Shown: positions 10,418 through 19,205, counted from the stretch's first letter. The stretch is DNA of 64,000 nucleotides from Gordonia namibiensis NBRC 108229 (GCF_000298235.1 NZ_BAHE01000014.1:62001-126000), one strand, 5' to 3'. Numbers and translations are program-made. Notes: generated by a model not told the origin, from the letters alone.

Positions 10418-10855
10418 ATGGGCGCGACCGGCCGTGAGCCGCACGACCCCCACGAGGAGTCGAGACGATTCGGAAGGTCGGTGCATCCGGCCGTCTCCGC
10501 CGAGACCTTCCTGATCACCGACGCCCAGGACTCGCTCGAGGCCCAGCAGAAGGCCCGGGTCCGCAAGTACCTGATCATGATGGCGTTCCGCGTCCCCGCG
10601 CTGATCGTCGCCGGCATCGCCTACTCGATCACCGGCTCCGGACTCCTCGCCCTGGCCATCGTCGCCATCTCCATCCCGCTGCCGTGGATGGCCGTGCTGA
10701 TCGCCAACGACCGCCCGCCCCGCAAGCGCGGCGAGGTCCCGCACTACAAGTACGGCGCCGACGATCACGTCGTCGGCCCGCCCGCCCTCTCGCGCACCGA
10801 ACAGCAGCTCCCTCACCGCACCGTCGACGGGCATGTCGTAGACCCCGACGACTGA
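10418..10855 (+). CDS. DUF3099 family membrane protein
   Basis: 145 aa from the ATG at 10418 (AAAGGG five nt upstream); a GTG at 10388 would add ten residues. There is an N-terminal soluble segment with [16 protein letters not shown], two transmembrane helices (about residues 55-72 and 78-97), then a short cytoplasmic tail. It is the Rv2709 type, immediately upstream of sigB. Function unknown. The 3' end carries a 12-nt direct repeat (10841-10876). Confidence 0.8.
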   Translation: MGATGREPHDPHEESRRFGRSVHPAVSAETFLITDAQDSLEAQQKARVRKYLIMMAFRVPALIVAGIAYSITGSGLLALAIVAISIPLPWMAVLIANDRPPRKRGEVPHYKYGADDHVVGPPALSRTEQQLPHRTVDGHVVDPDD

Positions 10856-10876
10856 GCCACCGTCGACCCCGACGAC
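10841..10876 (+). repeat. 12-nt direct repeat at the DUF3099 stop codon
   Basis: GACCCCGACGAC occurs at 10841-10852, immediately before the TGA, and again at 10865-10876, with 12 nt between. The identity is exactly 12 nt, as in the other stop-codon repeats of this window, but the spacer is longer. Confidence 0.7.
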
Positions 10877-10937
10877 CGCTGCCGCGGCCGCCGCGGGTTC
10901 CCCCGCGTTCGACATCTCAGCAACTTCTCAGCCGTCC

Positions 10938-10963
10938 CTGCGAATCGGCGAAAGTCTTCGCAG
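10938..10963. promoter_or_regulatory. inverted repeat and GCGAAAGTCTT element upstream of sigB
   Basis: CTGCGAA (10938-10944) and TTCGCAG (10957-10963) form a 7-bp dyad. Inside it lies GCGAAAGTCTTCGC (10948-10961), which shares the exact 11-mer GCGAAAGTCTT with the ahpC leader palindrome at 23296-23312. It sits about 40 nt upstream of the sigB -35 element, a typical activator or repressor position. The regulator is unknown. Confidence 0.4.
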
Positions 10964-11002
10964 GTCACCAAGCCTCCTTCGGGTTTGCGCCGAATCACTT
11001 TC

Positions 11003-11030
11003 GGGAACTATCGCCATCACATGGACGTTG
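11003..11030 (+). promoter_or_regulatory. ECF (SigE/SigH-type) promoter of sigB
   Basis: GGGAAC (11003-11008), 17 nt, then CGTT (11026-11029) followed by GG. This fits the SigE/SigH consensus known from mycobacterial sigB promoters. The predicted start lies near 11036, giving a leader of about 28 nt with AGGAGG. The same -35, spacing and CGTTGG occur upstream of clgR. Confidence 0.75.
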
Positions 11031-11063
11031 GACCCAGTGAACGCATTCAAGTCAGGAGGCCGC

Positions 11064-12080
11064 ATGTCACGCTCGACAGTTGCACGTTCGACCCCGACCA
11101 CAGGTTTCGCCGATCCCGCTGCCCCGGGCACCCGCCCGGCGATGACGGAGCAGGATCTCGACGCCCAGTCGCCGGCCGCGGACCTCGTCCGCGTCTACCT
11201 CAACGGGATCGGACGCACCGCTCTCCTCAACGCAGAGCAGGAGGTCGAACTCGCCAAGCAGATCGAGGCCGGCCTCTACGCCAAGCACGTCCTGGCTACC
11301 AAGAAGCGCCTCTCGGCCACCAAGAAGCGGGACCTGGCGACCATCGTCCGCGAGGGTGAGGCCGCACGCGCCCACCTGCTCGAGGCGAACCTCCGCCTCG
11401 TCGTCTCGCTGGCCAAGCGCTACACCGGCCGCGGCATGCCGCTCCTGGACCTCATCCAGGAAGGCAATCTGGGTCTGATCCGCGCCATGGAGAAGTTCGA
11501 CTACGCCAAGGGCTTCAAGTTCTCGACGTACGCCACGTGGTGGATTCGTCAGGCCATCACCCGCGGCATGGCCGATCAGAGCCGCACGATCCGGCTCCCC
11601 GTCCACCTCGTCGAGCAGGTGAACAAGCTCGCCCGCATCAAGCGTGAGCTCCACCAGCAGCTCGGCCGCGAGGCCACCGACGAGGAACTGGCCAACGAGT
11701 CGGGCATCCCGGCCGAGAAGATCGCCGATCTGCTCGACCACAGCCGCGACCCGGTGAGCCTCGACATGCCGGTCGGCAGCGACGAGGAGGCACCGCTCGG
11801 CGACTTCATCGAGGACGCCGAGGCCACCTCCGCCGAGAACGCCGTCATCGCCGGTCTGCTGCACTCCGACATCCGCGCGGTTCTCGCGACTCTCGACGAG
11901 CGCGAGCAGCAGGTCATCCGGATGCGCTACGGCCTCGACGACGGCCAGCCGCGCACCCTCGACCAGATCGGCCGCATGTTCGGACTGTCGCGCGAACGCG
12001 TGCGTCAGATCGAGCGCGAGGTCATGGGCAAGCTGCGCGCCGGCGATCGTGCCGAGCGTCTGCGCGCCTACGCCAGCTGA
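11064..12080 (+). CDS. sigB: stress sigma factor SigB (group 2 sigma-70)
   Basis: 338 aa from the ATG at 11064, which has a perfect AGGAGG. It lacks the long N-terminal extension of SigA but is nearly colinear with it from the [13 protein letters not shown] segment. Region 2 ([42 protein letters not shown] and [11 protein letters not shown]) and region 4 ([29 protein letters not shown]) are intact. SigB supports general stress and stationary-phase transcription. The ECF-type promoter at 11003 suggests control by SigE or SigH. Confidence 0.96.
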   Translation: MSRSTVARSTPTTGFADPAAPGTRPAMTEQDLDAQSPAADLVRVYLNGIGRTALLNAEQEVELAKQIEAGLYAKHVLATKKRLSATKKRDLATIVREGEAARAHLLEANLRLVVSLAKRYTGRGMPLLDLIQEGNLGLIRAMEKFDYAKGFKFSTYATWWIRQAITRGMADQSRTIRLPVHLVEQVNKLARIKRELHQQLGREATDEELANESGIPAEKIADLLDHSRDPVSLDMPVGSDEEAPLGDFIEDAEATSAENAVIAGLLHSDIRAVLATLDEREQQVIRMRYGLDDGQPRTLDQIGRMFGLSRERVRQIEREVMGKLRAGDRAERLRAYAS

Positions 12081-12103
12081 CGTACCCGGCCTCCTGGCTC
12101 CGT

Positions 12104-12131
12104 GGTCCCCTAGCTGAACGGTCCCCTAGCT
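12104..12131. repeat. 12-nt direct repeat, 4-nt spacer, across the acetyltransferase stop codon
   Basis: GGTCCCCTAGCT occurs at 12104-12115 and 12120-12131, with spacer GAAC. The second copy contains the TAG stop (12128-12126) of the minus-strand acetyltransferase gene. Flanking bases differ, so the identity is exactly 12 nt. The same 12-4-12 geometry recurs at ideR and ptsH. Confidence 0.85.
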
Positions 12132-14966
12132 CAATCGTCTCGGTCCGGTGTCCCGCCTGTCGGGCACCGGGCCGACTCGTATCTGGGCGTTGAGCACCGC
12201 GGCGCCGTCGACCGACACCAGGATCGGATCGCAGAGCACCTCGCGCACCTCGGGGATGTCGTCGACGAGTGTGGAGATCCGTAGCAACAGGTCGACGAGC
12301 GCCTCCTTGTCGGCCGGTTCCTCACCCCGATAGCCGGAGAGGAGCGGCGCCGAGCGCGGCTCGTCGATCAGCTCACGGGCGTCGAGTTCGGTGAGCGGGA
12401 CCGCCCGGTAGCCATGGTCGCCGAGCAGGTCGAAGGTCCGCCCCGACAACCCGAACGAGATCACCGACCCGAACGACTGGTCGTCGCGGACACGGATGAC
12501 CGTGCCCACGCCCTTCGGGGCCATCTTCTGCACGTGCAGAACGTGGTCGCCGGTGAGTTCGCTCAGCTCGGCGAACGCGTTGACGACCGCGGTCGCGTCG
12601 GGCAGGTCGAGCCGGGCGCCCTCGCGGTCGAGTCGACCCCGCCATTTGGGCGAGGTGGCCTTCACCGCCACCGGGAAGCCGAGTTCGCGCGCCGCCGCCG
12701 ACGCCTCGTGCATCGTCCTGACCTCGCGGAACGGGACGACCGAGATTCCGTACCAGCGCAGCAGTTTCGCCGAGTCCACCTGGTCGAGGAGCCGGTCCGA
12801 CGACCGGCCGTTCGTGTCCATCGCCTCGCGCACGTACATGCGGGCCGCCTCGGGGTCGGTGCCCTCGGCACGATGGACCACCGACTCCGGCCGCAACCTC
12901 CACTTCGCGTACTGCCAGGCACGGGCCAACGACGCCGCGGCGCGCTCCGGGCTGGCATACGACGGGATGGACCCGCGTTCGGGCATCCCGTTCGGCCCGG
13001 GCCTCGTGAGACCCGGGGGGATGCCGTCGACGGCGAGGAACGTCGTGACGATCGGCTTCTCGCCGTCCGCACCCGGCGTGTTGGCCGCCGCCATGAGCGC
13101 GCGGGCGTGCCAGTCGGCGTCCACGGCCACCGGCGGCACGAAGACGACGATGATCGCGTCCACGCCGGTGTCGGTCATGGCCGCGGAGACGGCGTCTTCG
13201 AACAGTTCCTCCGACGCTCCCGCACCGAGGTCGATGTTGTCGACCACCTCGAGGCCACCGGTCCGTGCCTGGTCGGCGGCGAGGCTGCCCAACACCGACG
13301 AGTTGCCGATGATCCGTACCCTCGGTCCGCGCGGTAGCGGCTGGTAGGCGAACAGTGCCGCGCAGTCGAACAGTTCGGGGATCGTCTCGACCTGGATGAC
13401 ACCGGCCTGTTCGAGCATCATGCGCGCGATCTGGTCGTCGAAGTTGGCCGTCGACCGGGCCGCCCGGACCGGGCTCATGGCCCCCGCGCCCGACTTCACC
13501 GCGACGATCGGTTTGGCCCGCGACACCCGCCGCGAGATGCGGGAGAACTTGCGCGGGTTACCGAAACTCTCGAGGTAGAGCAGGATCACGTCGGTCGAGG
13601 AGTCGCTGTCCCAGTACTGCAGCAGGTCGTTGCCCGAGACGTCGGCGCGGTTGCCCGCGGAGACGAAGGTCGACAACCCGATCTGTCGCCGCGCCGCGGT
13701 GTCGAGGATCGCGATGCCCAGCGCACCGGACTGGCAGAAGAAGCCCACCCGGCCGGCCGCCGGGATCCGCGGCGCAAGTGTCGCGTTGAGCGCTATCCCG
13801 GCATCGTTGTTGGCCACGCCCAGTGCGTTCGGGCCGACGAGCCGCATGCCGTGTTCCCGGACCTGTGCGACGAGGCGACGCTCGTTCTCCAGGCCCTCCT
13901 CCTCGCCGGAGTCACCGAAACCGGCCGACACGATGACCAGCGTCCGCACACCCTTCACCAGACAGTCGTCGAGGACGTCGTCGACCCGGGACGCCGGGAC
14001 CGCGACCACCGCGAGGTCCACCGGGTCCGGGATGTCACGGACCGTCTCGTAGGCGCGGATACCGCGGACCGACGGCGGGCGTTCGCGGGTCCGCTTCCGG
14101 TTCGAGGTCGTCGTCGTGCGGCCGAGTCGCTGGGCGTCGCGACCGGGCTCCTCCTCGACGCGGGCCGGTCCGTTCACCGGGAAGACCGGGCCGGTGAATC
14201 CGCCGGCGATGATGTTGGCCAGCAGCGCATTGCCGACCTTGTTCGGGTCGGTCGAGGCGCCGATGACCGCGACCGAGGTGGGGCGCAGCAGGTTCGCGAC
14301 GCTGCGGGCCTCCGATGCGTTCTCGCGGGCGTTGCGTACCGACAGGAGCGCCTCGGTCGGGTCGATGAGGAACTCCACATGCACCGTCGAGCCGTCGAAG
14401 CTGCGGGCGAGTTGGTAGCCGGCGTCGCGGAACACGGCGACCATGTTCGGGTTCTCGCTGAGCACCTCGGCCTCGAAGCGGGTGAAACCGTTCTCGGCCG
14501 CGGCGCCGGCGAGGTGTTCGAGGAGGATCGGTCCGAGACCGCGTCCCTGGTGTTCGTCGGCGACGACGAAGGCGACCTCGGCTGATTCCGGCTTGCCGTC
14601 GAAGGCGAGTCCCTCGTAGATGCCGACAGCGATGATCTCGCCGCCGAGCACCGCCACGATCGCCACGCGCTGTTGATGGTCGACGGTCGTCATCCGCGCG
14701 ACCTCGCGGGGCGGCAGCGTCGGCGTCGGACCGAAGTACCGCATGTAGCGGGTGCGTTCGGAGAGCTTGGAATGGAAGGCGACGATCCGTTCGGCGTCGT
14801 CGGGGACGATCGGACGCAGGTGCACGACCCCGCCGTCGGAGGCCAGCACGTCGGCGATCCAATGCCGCGGATAATCCCAAGCGCCACGAGGTTCGGGCTG
14901 ATCGGCCAGTGTTTCAGGGGCAGTCTGGGTTTGCTCTGGGGTGGACGACACGTCCTGATCAGTCAC
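12126..14966 (-). CDS. GNAT acetyltransferase fused to acyl-CoA synthetase (NDP-forming)-like domains, PatZ/KAT type
   Basis: 946 aa from the GTG at 14966, chosen for GGAGGATC upstream; it overlaps the acuC stop by 8 nt. Residues 40-210 form a GNAT domain with acetyl-CoA motif HQGRGLGPILL. Residues 220-690 resemble the CoA-binding and ligase parts of ADP-forming acetyl-CoA synthetase (SVAVIGASTDPNKVGN). Residues 715-930 form an ATP-grasp domain. In the region where the synthetase has its phospho-histidine loop (SHTGA) this protein reads RSTANFDD, so the catalytic His appears missing, as expected for a regulatory domain. A basic insertion (about residues 264-300) interrupts the CoA-binding domain. 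Proteins of this architecture acetylate lysines, notably acetyl-CoA synthetase. The role here is inferred. Confidence 0.88.
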   Translation of the reverse strand: MTDQDVSSTPEQTQTAPETLADQPEPRGAWDYPRHWIADVLASDGGVVHLRPIVPDDAERIVAFHSKLSERTRYMRYFGPTPTLPPREVARMTTVDHQQRVAIVAVLGGEIIAVGIYEGLAFDGKPESAEVAFVVADEHQGRGLGPILLEHLAGAAAENGFTRFEAEVLSENPNMVAVFRDAGYQLARSFDGSTVHVEFLIDPTEALLSVRNARENASEARSVANLLRPTSVAVIGASTDPNKVGNALLANIIAGGFTGPVFPVNGPARVEEEPGRDAQRLGRTTTTSNRKRTRERPPSVRGIRAYETVRDIPDPVDLAVVAVPASRVDDVLDDCLVKGVRTLVIVSAGFGDSGEEEGLENERRLVAQVREHGMRLVGPNALGVANNDAGIALNATLAPRIPAAGRVGFFCQSGALGIAILDTAARRQIGLSTFVSAGNRADVSGNDLLQYWDSDSSTDVILLYLESFGNPRKFSRISRRVSRAKPIVAVKSGAGAMSPVRAARSTANFDDQIARMMLEQAGVIQVETIPELFDCAALFAYQPLPRGPRVRIIGNSSVLGSLAADQARTGGLEVVDNIDLGAGASEELFEDAVSAAMTDTGVDAIIVVFVPPVAVDADWHARALMAAANTPGADGEKPIVTTFLAVDGIPPGLTRPGPNGMPERGSIPSYASPERAAASLARAWQYAKWRLRPESVVHRAEGTDPEAARMYVREAMDTNGRSSDRLLDQVDSAKLLRWYGISVVPFREVRTMHEASAAARELGFPVAVKATSPKWRGRLDREGARLDLPDATAVVNAFAELSELTGDHVLHVQKMAPKGVGTVIRVRDDQSFGSVISFGLSGRTFDLLGDHGYRAVPLTELDARELIDEPRSAPLLSGYRGEEPADKEALVDLLLRISTLVDDIPEVREVLCDPILVSVDGAAVLNAQIRVGPVPDRRDTGPRRLS

Positions 14967-16215
14967 GGGGATCCTCCGGGTCGAGACCGTGCAGAGGGTA
15001 CACCGCGCGGCGGGTCGCGAGGATTGCGCGATCGGTCTGTCGCTGTGCTGTTGCACTCACCCCCTCGAAGGGCTCCTGACCCGCATCGCCGTCCCACGGC
15101 TGATAGTCGACGTCGCCGCCGTCGCCCATCACCCCGACCGGCGGCCGCGCATAGTCGGAGTGCACCTGGGTGGAGATCTGTTCGGCTGTGGCACACCAGG
15201 ATTCGTCGATCGTCGTGGCGGGGTCAATCTCCCGGCCGAGGGCGACGCCGAGCAGGTGGGTCCAGCTGCGGGGTACCACGTTGACGACGCCGTAGCCACC
15301 GCCGCCGACCGCGATCCACCGTCCCTCACAGTACTTGTCGGCAAGATCACGCATCGCGATCATCGCCGCACGTTGACCCTCGACGGTCAGCGAGAGGTCC
15401 GTGAGCGGATCGGCGCGATGACTGTCGGCGCCGCACTGGCTGACGATGATCTGTGGTTTGAACTCGGCGACGAGCGACGGCACGACGGCGTGGAAAGCCC
15501 GCAGCCACAGGCGATCCTCGGTGTTGGGCATGAGGGCGAGGTTGACCGCACTCCCCTGCGCATCGCCGTCGCCGACCTCGGTCGGCCAGCCCGTCCCCGG
15601 CCACAGCGTCGCAGGATGCTGGTGCAGCGAGACCGTCATGACGCGCGGGTCCGCCGCGAACTCCACCTGGACACCGTCGCCGTGGTGGGCGTCGACGTCG
15701 ATGTAGGCGATCCGGTCGAAGCCCTTGTCCAAGAGATAGCGGATCGCGATCGCGCAGTCGTTGTAGATACAGAACCCCGCGGCCCGGGCCTTCATCGCGT
15801 GGTGCATGCCGCCGCCGATGTTGACCGCGCGGGTCGCGGCACCGGACGCGACGGTCTGGGCGGCGGCGAGGGTGCCGCCGACGAGGAGACGGGCGGCCTC
15901 GTGCATCCCGGCGAACACGGGGTTGTCGGCATCGCCCAGTCCGAAGAGTCGCTCGAGCAGCGGTCCCGACAGCGATGCGGTCCCGGAACCGACGGCACGG
16001 ACGGCGTCGATGTAGTCGCGGGTGTGCACCACGGTGAGGGCGTCATCGTCGATGGCCTGGGGCGGCACGGTCTCGACGTCGTCGAGCACCCCGAGGCTCT
16101 GGGCGAGGGTCATCGTGAGCGCGAGCCTCACGGGATTCATCGGGTGGGTGTGGGCCCACCGGTAGGACAGGAAGTCCTCGCTCCAGATGACGGCCGTCGT
16201 GGAAGTGTCGGTCAC
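14959..16215 (-). CDS. acuC: AcuC-type histone-deacetylase-family protein deacetylase
   Basis: 418 aa, ATG start at 16215. It is a zinc-dependent HDAC-fold enzyme. The tandem histidines (GGGMHHA, H138/H139), metal and charge-relay residues IDVDAHHGDG (D173, D175, H177/H178), GADSHRADPL and C-terminal GGGGYG are all present. AcuC of Bacillus removes acetyl groups from acetyl-CoA synthetase. Here the gene overlaps the downstream acetyltransferase by 8 nt, so the two are probably translationally coupled and act as an on/off pair for lysine acetylation. It is divergent from ideR. Confidence 0.9.
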   Translation of the reverse strand: MTDTSTTAVIWSEDFLSYRWAHTHPMNPVRLALTMTLAQSLGVLDDVETVPPQAIDDDALTVVHTRDYIDAVRAVGSGTASLSGPLLERLFGLGDADNPVFAGMHEAARLLVGGTLAAAQTVASGAATRAVNIGGGMHHAMKARAAGFCIYNDCAIAIRYLLDKGFDRIAYIDVDAHHGDGVQVEFAADPRVMTVSLHQHPATLWPGTGWPTEVGDGDAQGSAVNLALMPNTEDRLWLRAFHAVVPSLVAEFKPQIIVSQCGADSHRADPLTDLSLTVEGQRAAMIAMRDLADKYCEGRWIAVGGGGYGVVNVVPRSWTHLLGVALGREIDPATTIDESWCATAEQISTQVHSDYARPPVGVMGDGGDVDYQPWDGDAGQEPFEGVSATAQRQTDRAILATRRAVYPLHGLDPEDPRD

Positions 16216-16375
16216 AGGTTCAGGCTAGTGGTTCAGCTCGCGGGCGGGTGCACGATGTCGGTTCGGCCACATGTGGGTACGGTCGGGGTCGTCGTCAGGG
16301 TCCGCGAGCGCGTGAGAGGGCTGTCACCGTGGGCGAACAGGGTAATCTTGGCGGGGACGAAAGGGATTGGGCACA

Positions 16376-17071
16376 GTGAACGATCTGGTTGACACCACCG
16401 AGATGTATCTGCGGACGATCTACGACCTCGAAGAAGAGGGGATCGTGCCGCTGCGGGCACGTATCGCCGAGCGCCTGGACCAAAGCGGCCCGACCGTCTC
16501 CCAGACCGTCGCCCGGATGGAGCGCGACGGACTCCTGCGCGTCGCCGGTGACCGCCATCTCGAACTGACCGAGCGCGGCCGTTCGCTGGCTGTCGCGGTC
16601 ATGCGCAAGCACCGCCTGGCCGAGCGACTCCTGGTCGACGTCATCGGCATGCCCTGGGATCAGGTCCACGAGGAGGCCTGCCGCTGGGAGCACGTGATGA
16701 GCGAGAACGTCGAGCGCCGTCTGCTCGCCGTGCTGGAGTACCCGACGACCTCGCCGTACGGCAACCCGATCCCGGGCCTGGATCTGCTCGGTGTCGAGGT
16801 GCCCTCGGCCGATGACGGGGCCACCCGGATCGCGGATCTGCCCGCGGGCGACACCGTGGCGGTCATCGTGCGGCGGCTGTCCGAGCACGCCCAGTCGGAT
16901 GTGGGTCTCATCTCGCATCTGCGGGAGGCCGGTGTGGTTCCGAACGCCCGCGTGACGGTGACCAACGTCGCCGGCACCATCACGATCAACACGCCCGGAC
17001 ACGAGGGCCTCGAGCTCTCCGCCGACATGGCGCATTCGGTCTTCGTCGAGAAGGTCGTCGAAAAAGTCTGA
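16376..17071 (+). CDS. ideR: iron-dependent transcriptional repressor IdeR (DtxR family)
   Basis: 231 aa from the GTG at 16376 (AAAGGG upstream), matching the family length of about 230. There is an N-terminal winged helix (LRARIAERLDQSGPTVSQTVARMERDGL), a dimer/metal domain with expected ligands M10, H79, E83, H98, C102, E105 and H106, and a C-terminal SH3-like FeoA domain (about residues 150-228). It binds Fe(II) and represses iron-uptake genes in related bacteria. I found no iron-box sequence in this window. A 12-nt direct repeat spans its stop codon, and a hairpin terminator follows. Confidence 0.96.
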   Translation: MNDLVDTTEMYLRTIYDLEEEGIVPLRARIAERLDQSGPTVSQTVARMERDGLLRVAGDRHLELTERGRSLAVAVMRKHRLAERLLVDVIGMPWDQVHEEACRWEHVMSENVERRLLAVLEYPTTSPYGNPIPGLDLLGVEVPSADDGATRIADLPAGDTVAVIVRRLSEHAQSDVGLISHLREAGVVPNARVTVTNVAGTITINTPGHEGLELSADMAHSVFVEKVVEKV

Positions 17072-17093
17072 CGCAGTAATCGTCTGACGCAGT
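17066..17093 (+). repeat. 12-nt direct repeat, 4-nt spacer, across the ideR stop codon
   Basis: GTCTGACGCAGT at 17066-17077 includes the ideR TGA and is repeated exactly at 17082-17093, with spacer AATC. Flanking bases differ on both sides. The geometry is the same as at 12104-12131 and 37875-37902. Confidence 0.9.
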
Positions 17094-17099
17094 GGGTTT

Positions 17100-17136
17100 C
17101 CAGAGATCACCCGGCCGCGCGCCGGGTGATCTCTGG
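17100..17136. terminator. bidirectional hairpin between ideR and the DUF4192 gene
   Basis: Perfect 16-bp stem (CCAGAGATCACCCGGC, loop CGCGC, GCCGGGTGATCTCTGG). It lies just after ideR and includes the last codons of the convergent DUF4192 gene. Confidence 0.8.
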
Positions 17137-18195
17137 CATCTGGACCCCGAGTTCCCGGGCTGTCCCGTACGAGCCGTCGATCATCTCCCACAGCATCGTC
17201 GGCCGTACGCCGGCCCGGAGAGCGGTGTCGAGGAGGCCGGCCAACTTCGCGTCCGCGTCGGATTCGAGAGCGACGTCGAGGGCGACGCCGGCGTACGCCC
17301 CTTCCCCGCCGATGTAGTGCAGGTGCGCGAGCAGGGTCGCGGCGGCGGCCCGTCCCGGTCCGGAGAGGCGCCGCGTCAGTTCCCGCCAGACCGACTCGGC
17401 GTCGTCTCGTAGGTCGGTGACGGCGAGCGCGAGTGCGGCGTCGCGGACCGGAGGGCGCCGGATGGCCTGTTCCAGCACGGCGACCTCCGCGCAGTCCAGC
17501 GGTCCCCCGCCGTCGGCGACCACCCCTGTCAGCAGGTTCAGCAACACCGGGTCGGACATCGCCGGGACATCGACCCGGCACGCCTCGCAGTACGAGCAGC
17601 GTCGTGCGTCGCTGCACTCGCCGGGAAGGGGTTCGAGCATGGCCCGCATCTCCGACCGGCGCGGCAGGATGCGTCGACCCGACTTCACCGCCTCGGCTAT
17701 GGCGGTCGGGCAGGTCTGCGGATCGTCGATGACGCCCTCGCGGTCGTCGAGGACGTCGACCGACCACGCCTGTCCGTCGGGACACCAGATCACCGACCAT
17801 GCCGCGCCGGGATCGAAGGCGGACAGGGCGAATCCGGTGGCGACACCCCCGATCGCGTCGAAGTGGCGGTCGGCGATCGCGAGTACCCGTCGATATCGGG
17901 GATCGTCGGCCGGATAGCGGTCGTCGGCGATGATCGCCACGACCTCGTCGGCGCCGTAGGAGTGGGTGATCGCCCCGAGGCCCGCGAGCACGGTGGACAG
18001 CTCGGAGGTCGGTGCGCCGGTGTCGTCGAGGGCGAGATCGTGGCGCATGGTGGCCGAGATCCCCCGGTCGGATGCGAAGGCGACCACGATGATCGAACGC
18101 TCCGGGATGAAGCCGAGCAACGCCGGGATCGCTGTCAGCAGCGTCGTCGGATCGATGGGGTCACGGACGGGTCGGGAGGACGCGAAGGCGGGCAT
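17107..18195 (-). CDS. DUF4192 family protein
   Basis: 362 aa, ATG start at 18195. Family hallmarks are the N-terminal LLTAIPALLGFIPERSIIVVAF and the central cysteine cluster (CSDARRCSYCEAC, around residues 193-205), which could bind a metal or cluster (inferred). DUF4192 proteins are conserved in actinobacteria and have no established function. The gene lies downstream of a lipoprotein gene on the same strand, separated by a 91-nt gap holding an 11-bp inverted repeat. Confidence 0.8.
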   Translation of the reverse strand: MPAFASSRPVRDPIDPTTLLTAIPALLGFIPERSIIVVAFASDRGISATMRHDLALDDTGAPTSELSTVLAGLGAITHSYGADEVVAIIADDRYPADDPRYRRVLAIADRHFDAIGGVATGFALSAFDPGAAWSVIWCPDGQAWSVDVLDDREGVIDDPQTCPTAIAEAVKSGRRILPRRSEMRAMLEPLPGECSDARRCSYCEACRVDVPAMSDPVLLNLLTGVVADGGGPLDCAEVAVLEQAIRRPPVRDAALALAVTDLRDDAESVWRELTRRLSGPGRAAAATLLAHLHYIGGEGAYAGVALDVALESDADAKLAGLLDTALRAGVRPTMLWEMIDGSYGTARELGVQMPEITRRAAG

Positions 18196-18241
18196 GGGAG
18201 AAGCATCGGCCGCGGAACGCCATCCCGACTGTGTGCGCGAT

Positions 18242-18277
18242 GACCTGTGGACAACTGCCGCAGGCCGTCCACAGGTC
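18242..18277. repeat. 11-bp inverted repeat containing a DnaA-box sequence
   Basis: GACCTGTGGAC (18242-18252) and GTCCACAGGTC (18267-18277) are exact inverted copies 14 nt apart. The left arm contains TTGTCCACA on the minus strand (18254-18246), the consensus DnaA box of mycobacteria and streptomycetes. It may be a terminator for the lipoprotein gene, a DnaA-bound site, or both. Confidence 0.55.
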
Positions 18278-18286
18278 GCGACCTCG

Positions 18287-19003
18287 TCAGCCGAAGGCGG
18301 CGGAGACCGCCTTTGCGAACAGCTCGTCGAGCGCCGCCGAATCCTCGACGGGCACCGGACCTGCTGCAGGCCAACGATATTCGGCGTACACGCGCACCCC
18401 GTCGCGCTCGCCGATCAGGGCGAGGGAGCTGGTGGTGACCGGTGCGGTGCCACCGCCGGTGACGATGGTGCGACGGATGGTCGCGGTGTCGACACCGTCG
18501 CGGGCGGGCGGGGCGGGCAGGACCTCGGTCGTGACCGTCGACGACGCCCCGAAGGTGGTCGTCGTCAGTTCCGGACACTTCTCGGCACGCTTCACGACGT
18601 CGGTGAGCGGGGTGTCGACATGCGCGACGACGGTGGTCAGGGTCGAGCGTTCCGCGGTGCCCGGGCCGAGGAAGGCGACGGCGCCGTCGGCGGAGACCGG
18701 GGCGGGTGCGCATTCGGGCGGCGAGACCTCGGTGTTCTCCTTCTGCCCCGGCGCCGGACCACCGGTCACGTCGGCCAGGGCGTTGCCCACCGCCTGGGGT
18801 GGGATCGGGCTCGCCGGACCGCCCGGGAAGTCCGACGCCGCCACCGACCTCGACGAGAGGTCGGGATCCGCCGGCTCGGCGTCTCCCACGATCGAACACG
18901 CCGAGAGCACACCACCCGCGAGAACGGCGCAGGCAGCGGCCAGTACGAGCACGGGCAGGCGGCGTCCGGAGGACGTAGGTGGTGCAGCGGTTGCCGGGGT
19001 CAC
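18287..19003 (-). CDS. putative lipoprotein, PknH-sensor/DUF5642-like
   Basis: 238 aa with a lipoprotein signal peptide: basic n-region, hydrophobic stretch, lipobox LSAC with the lipidated Cys at residue 36. The mature part is a predicted secreted domain with a Cys pair (PPECAPAP and EKCPEL) that could form a disulfide, as in the extracytoplasmic PknH-like sensor fold. The match is by general pattern, so the family label is tentative. It is divergent from the PAC2 gene. No catalytic residues are evident. Confidence 0.6.
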   Translation of the reverse strand: MTPATAAPPTSSGRRLPVLVLAAACAVLAGGVLSACSIVGDAEPADPDLSSRSVAASDFPGGPASPIPPQAVGNALADVTGGPAPGQKENTEVSPPECAPAPVSADGAVAFLGPGTAERSTLTTVVAHVDTPLTDVVKRAEKCPELTTTTFGASSTVTTEVLPAPPARDGVDTATIRRTIVTGGGTAPVTTSSLALIGERDGVRVYAEYRWPAAGPVPVEDSAALDELFAKAVSAAFG

Positions 19004-19075
19004 AGCGATCTACTGTGCCACCGCAGGCGTCCGCTCACGCAGGTGACACACCCGAGGAGGGAATCCCTGACGCGA

Positions 19076-19090
19076 CGATGTCGTTACATA
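19076..19090 (+). promoter_or_regulatory. promoter-like element upstream of the PAC2 gene
   Basis: CGATGTCGTTACA (19076-19088) is identical to the 13 nt at 4158-4170 that include the start of the sigA -10 hexamer. It is followed here by TA. The distance to the downstream start codon (about 117 nt) is also similar to sigA (about 123 nt). Confidence 0.35.
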
Positions 19091-19162
19091 TTCGGTGTTC
19101 CGCCGGACGCCGGTGCCAACCGCGACCGAAGGTGCGAGACAATGAGACATATGACGAGAATC

Positions 19163-19184
19163 CGGCCGTGCTGTATCACGGCCG
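19163..19184 (+). promoter_or_regulatory. leader hairpin before the PAC2 ribosome binding site
   Basis: CGGCCGTG, loop CTGTAT, CACGGCCG: a perfect 8-bp hairpin ending 8 nt before AAGGAGG. It is positioned to influence translation or mRNA stability. No known family was recognised. Confidence 0.4.
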
Positions 19185-19205
19185 CCACGTACAAGGAGGG
19201 ATGAC

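Noticed and set aside
16216-16375. IdeR iron box upstream of ideR
   Set aside because: No TTAGGTTAG-like palindrome found here or elsewhere in the window.
14989-16392. 467-codon plus-strand open frame over acuC
   Set aside because: Antisense to the HDAC-family gene with all catalytic residues in place.
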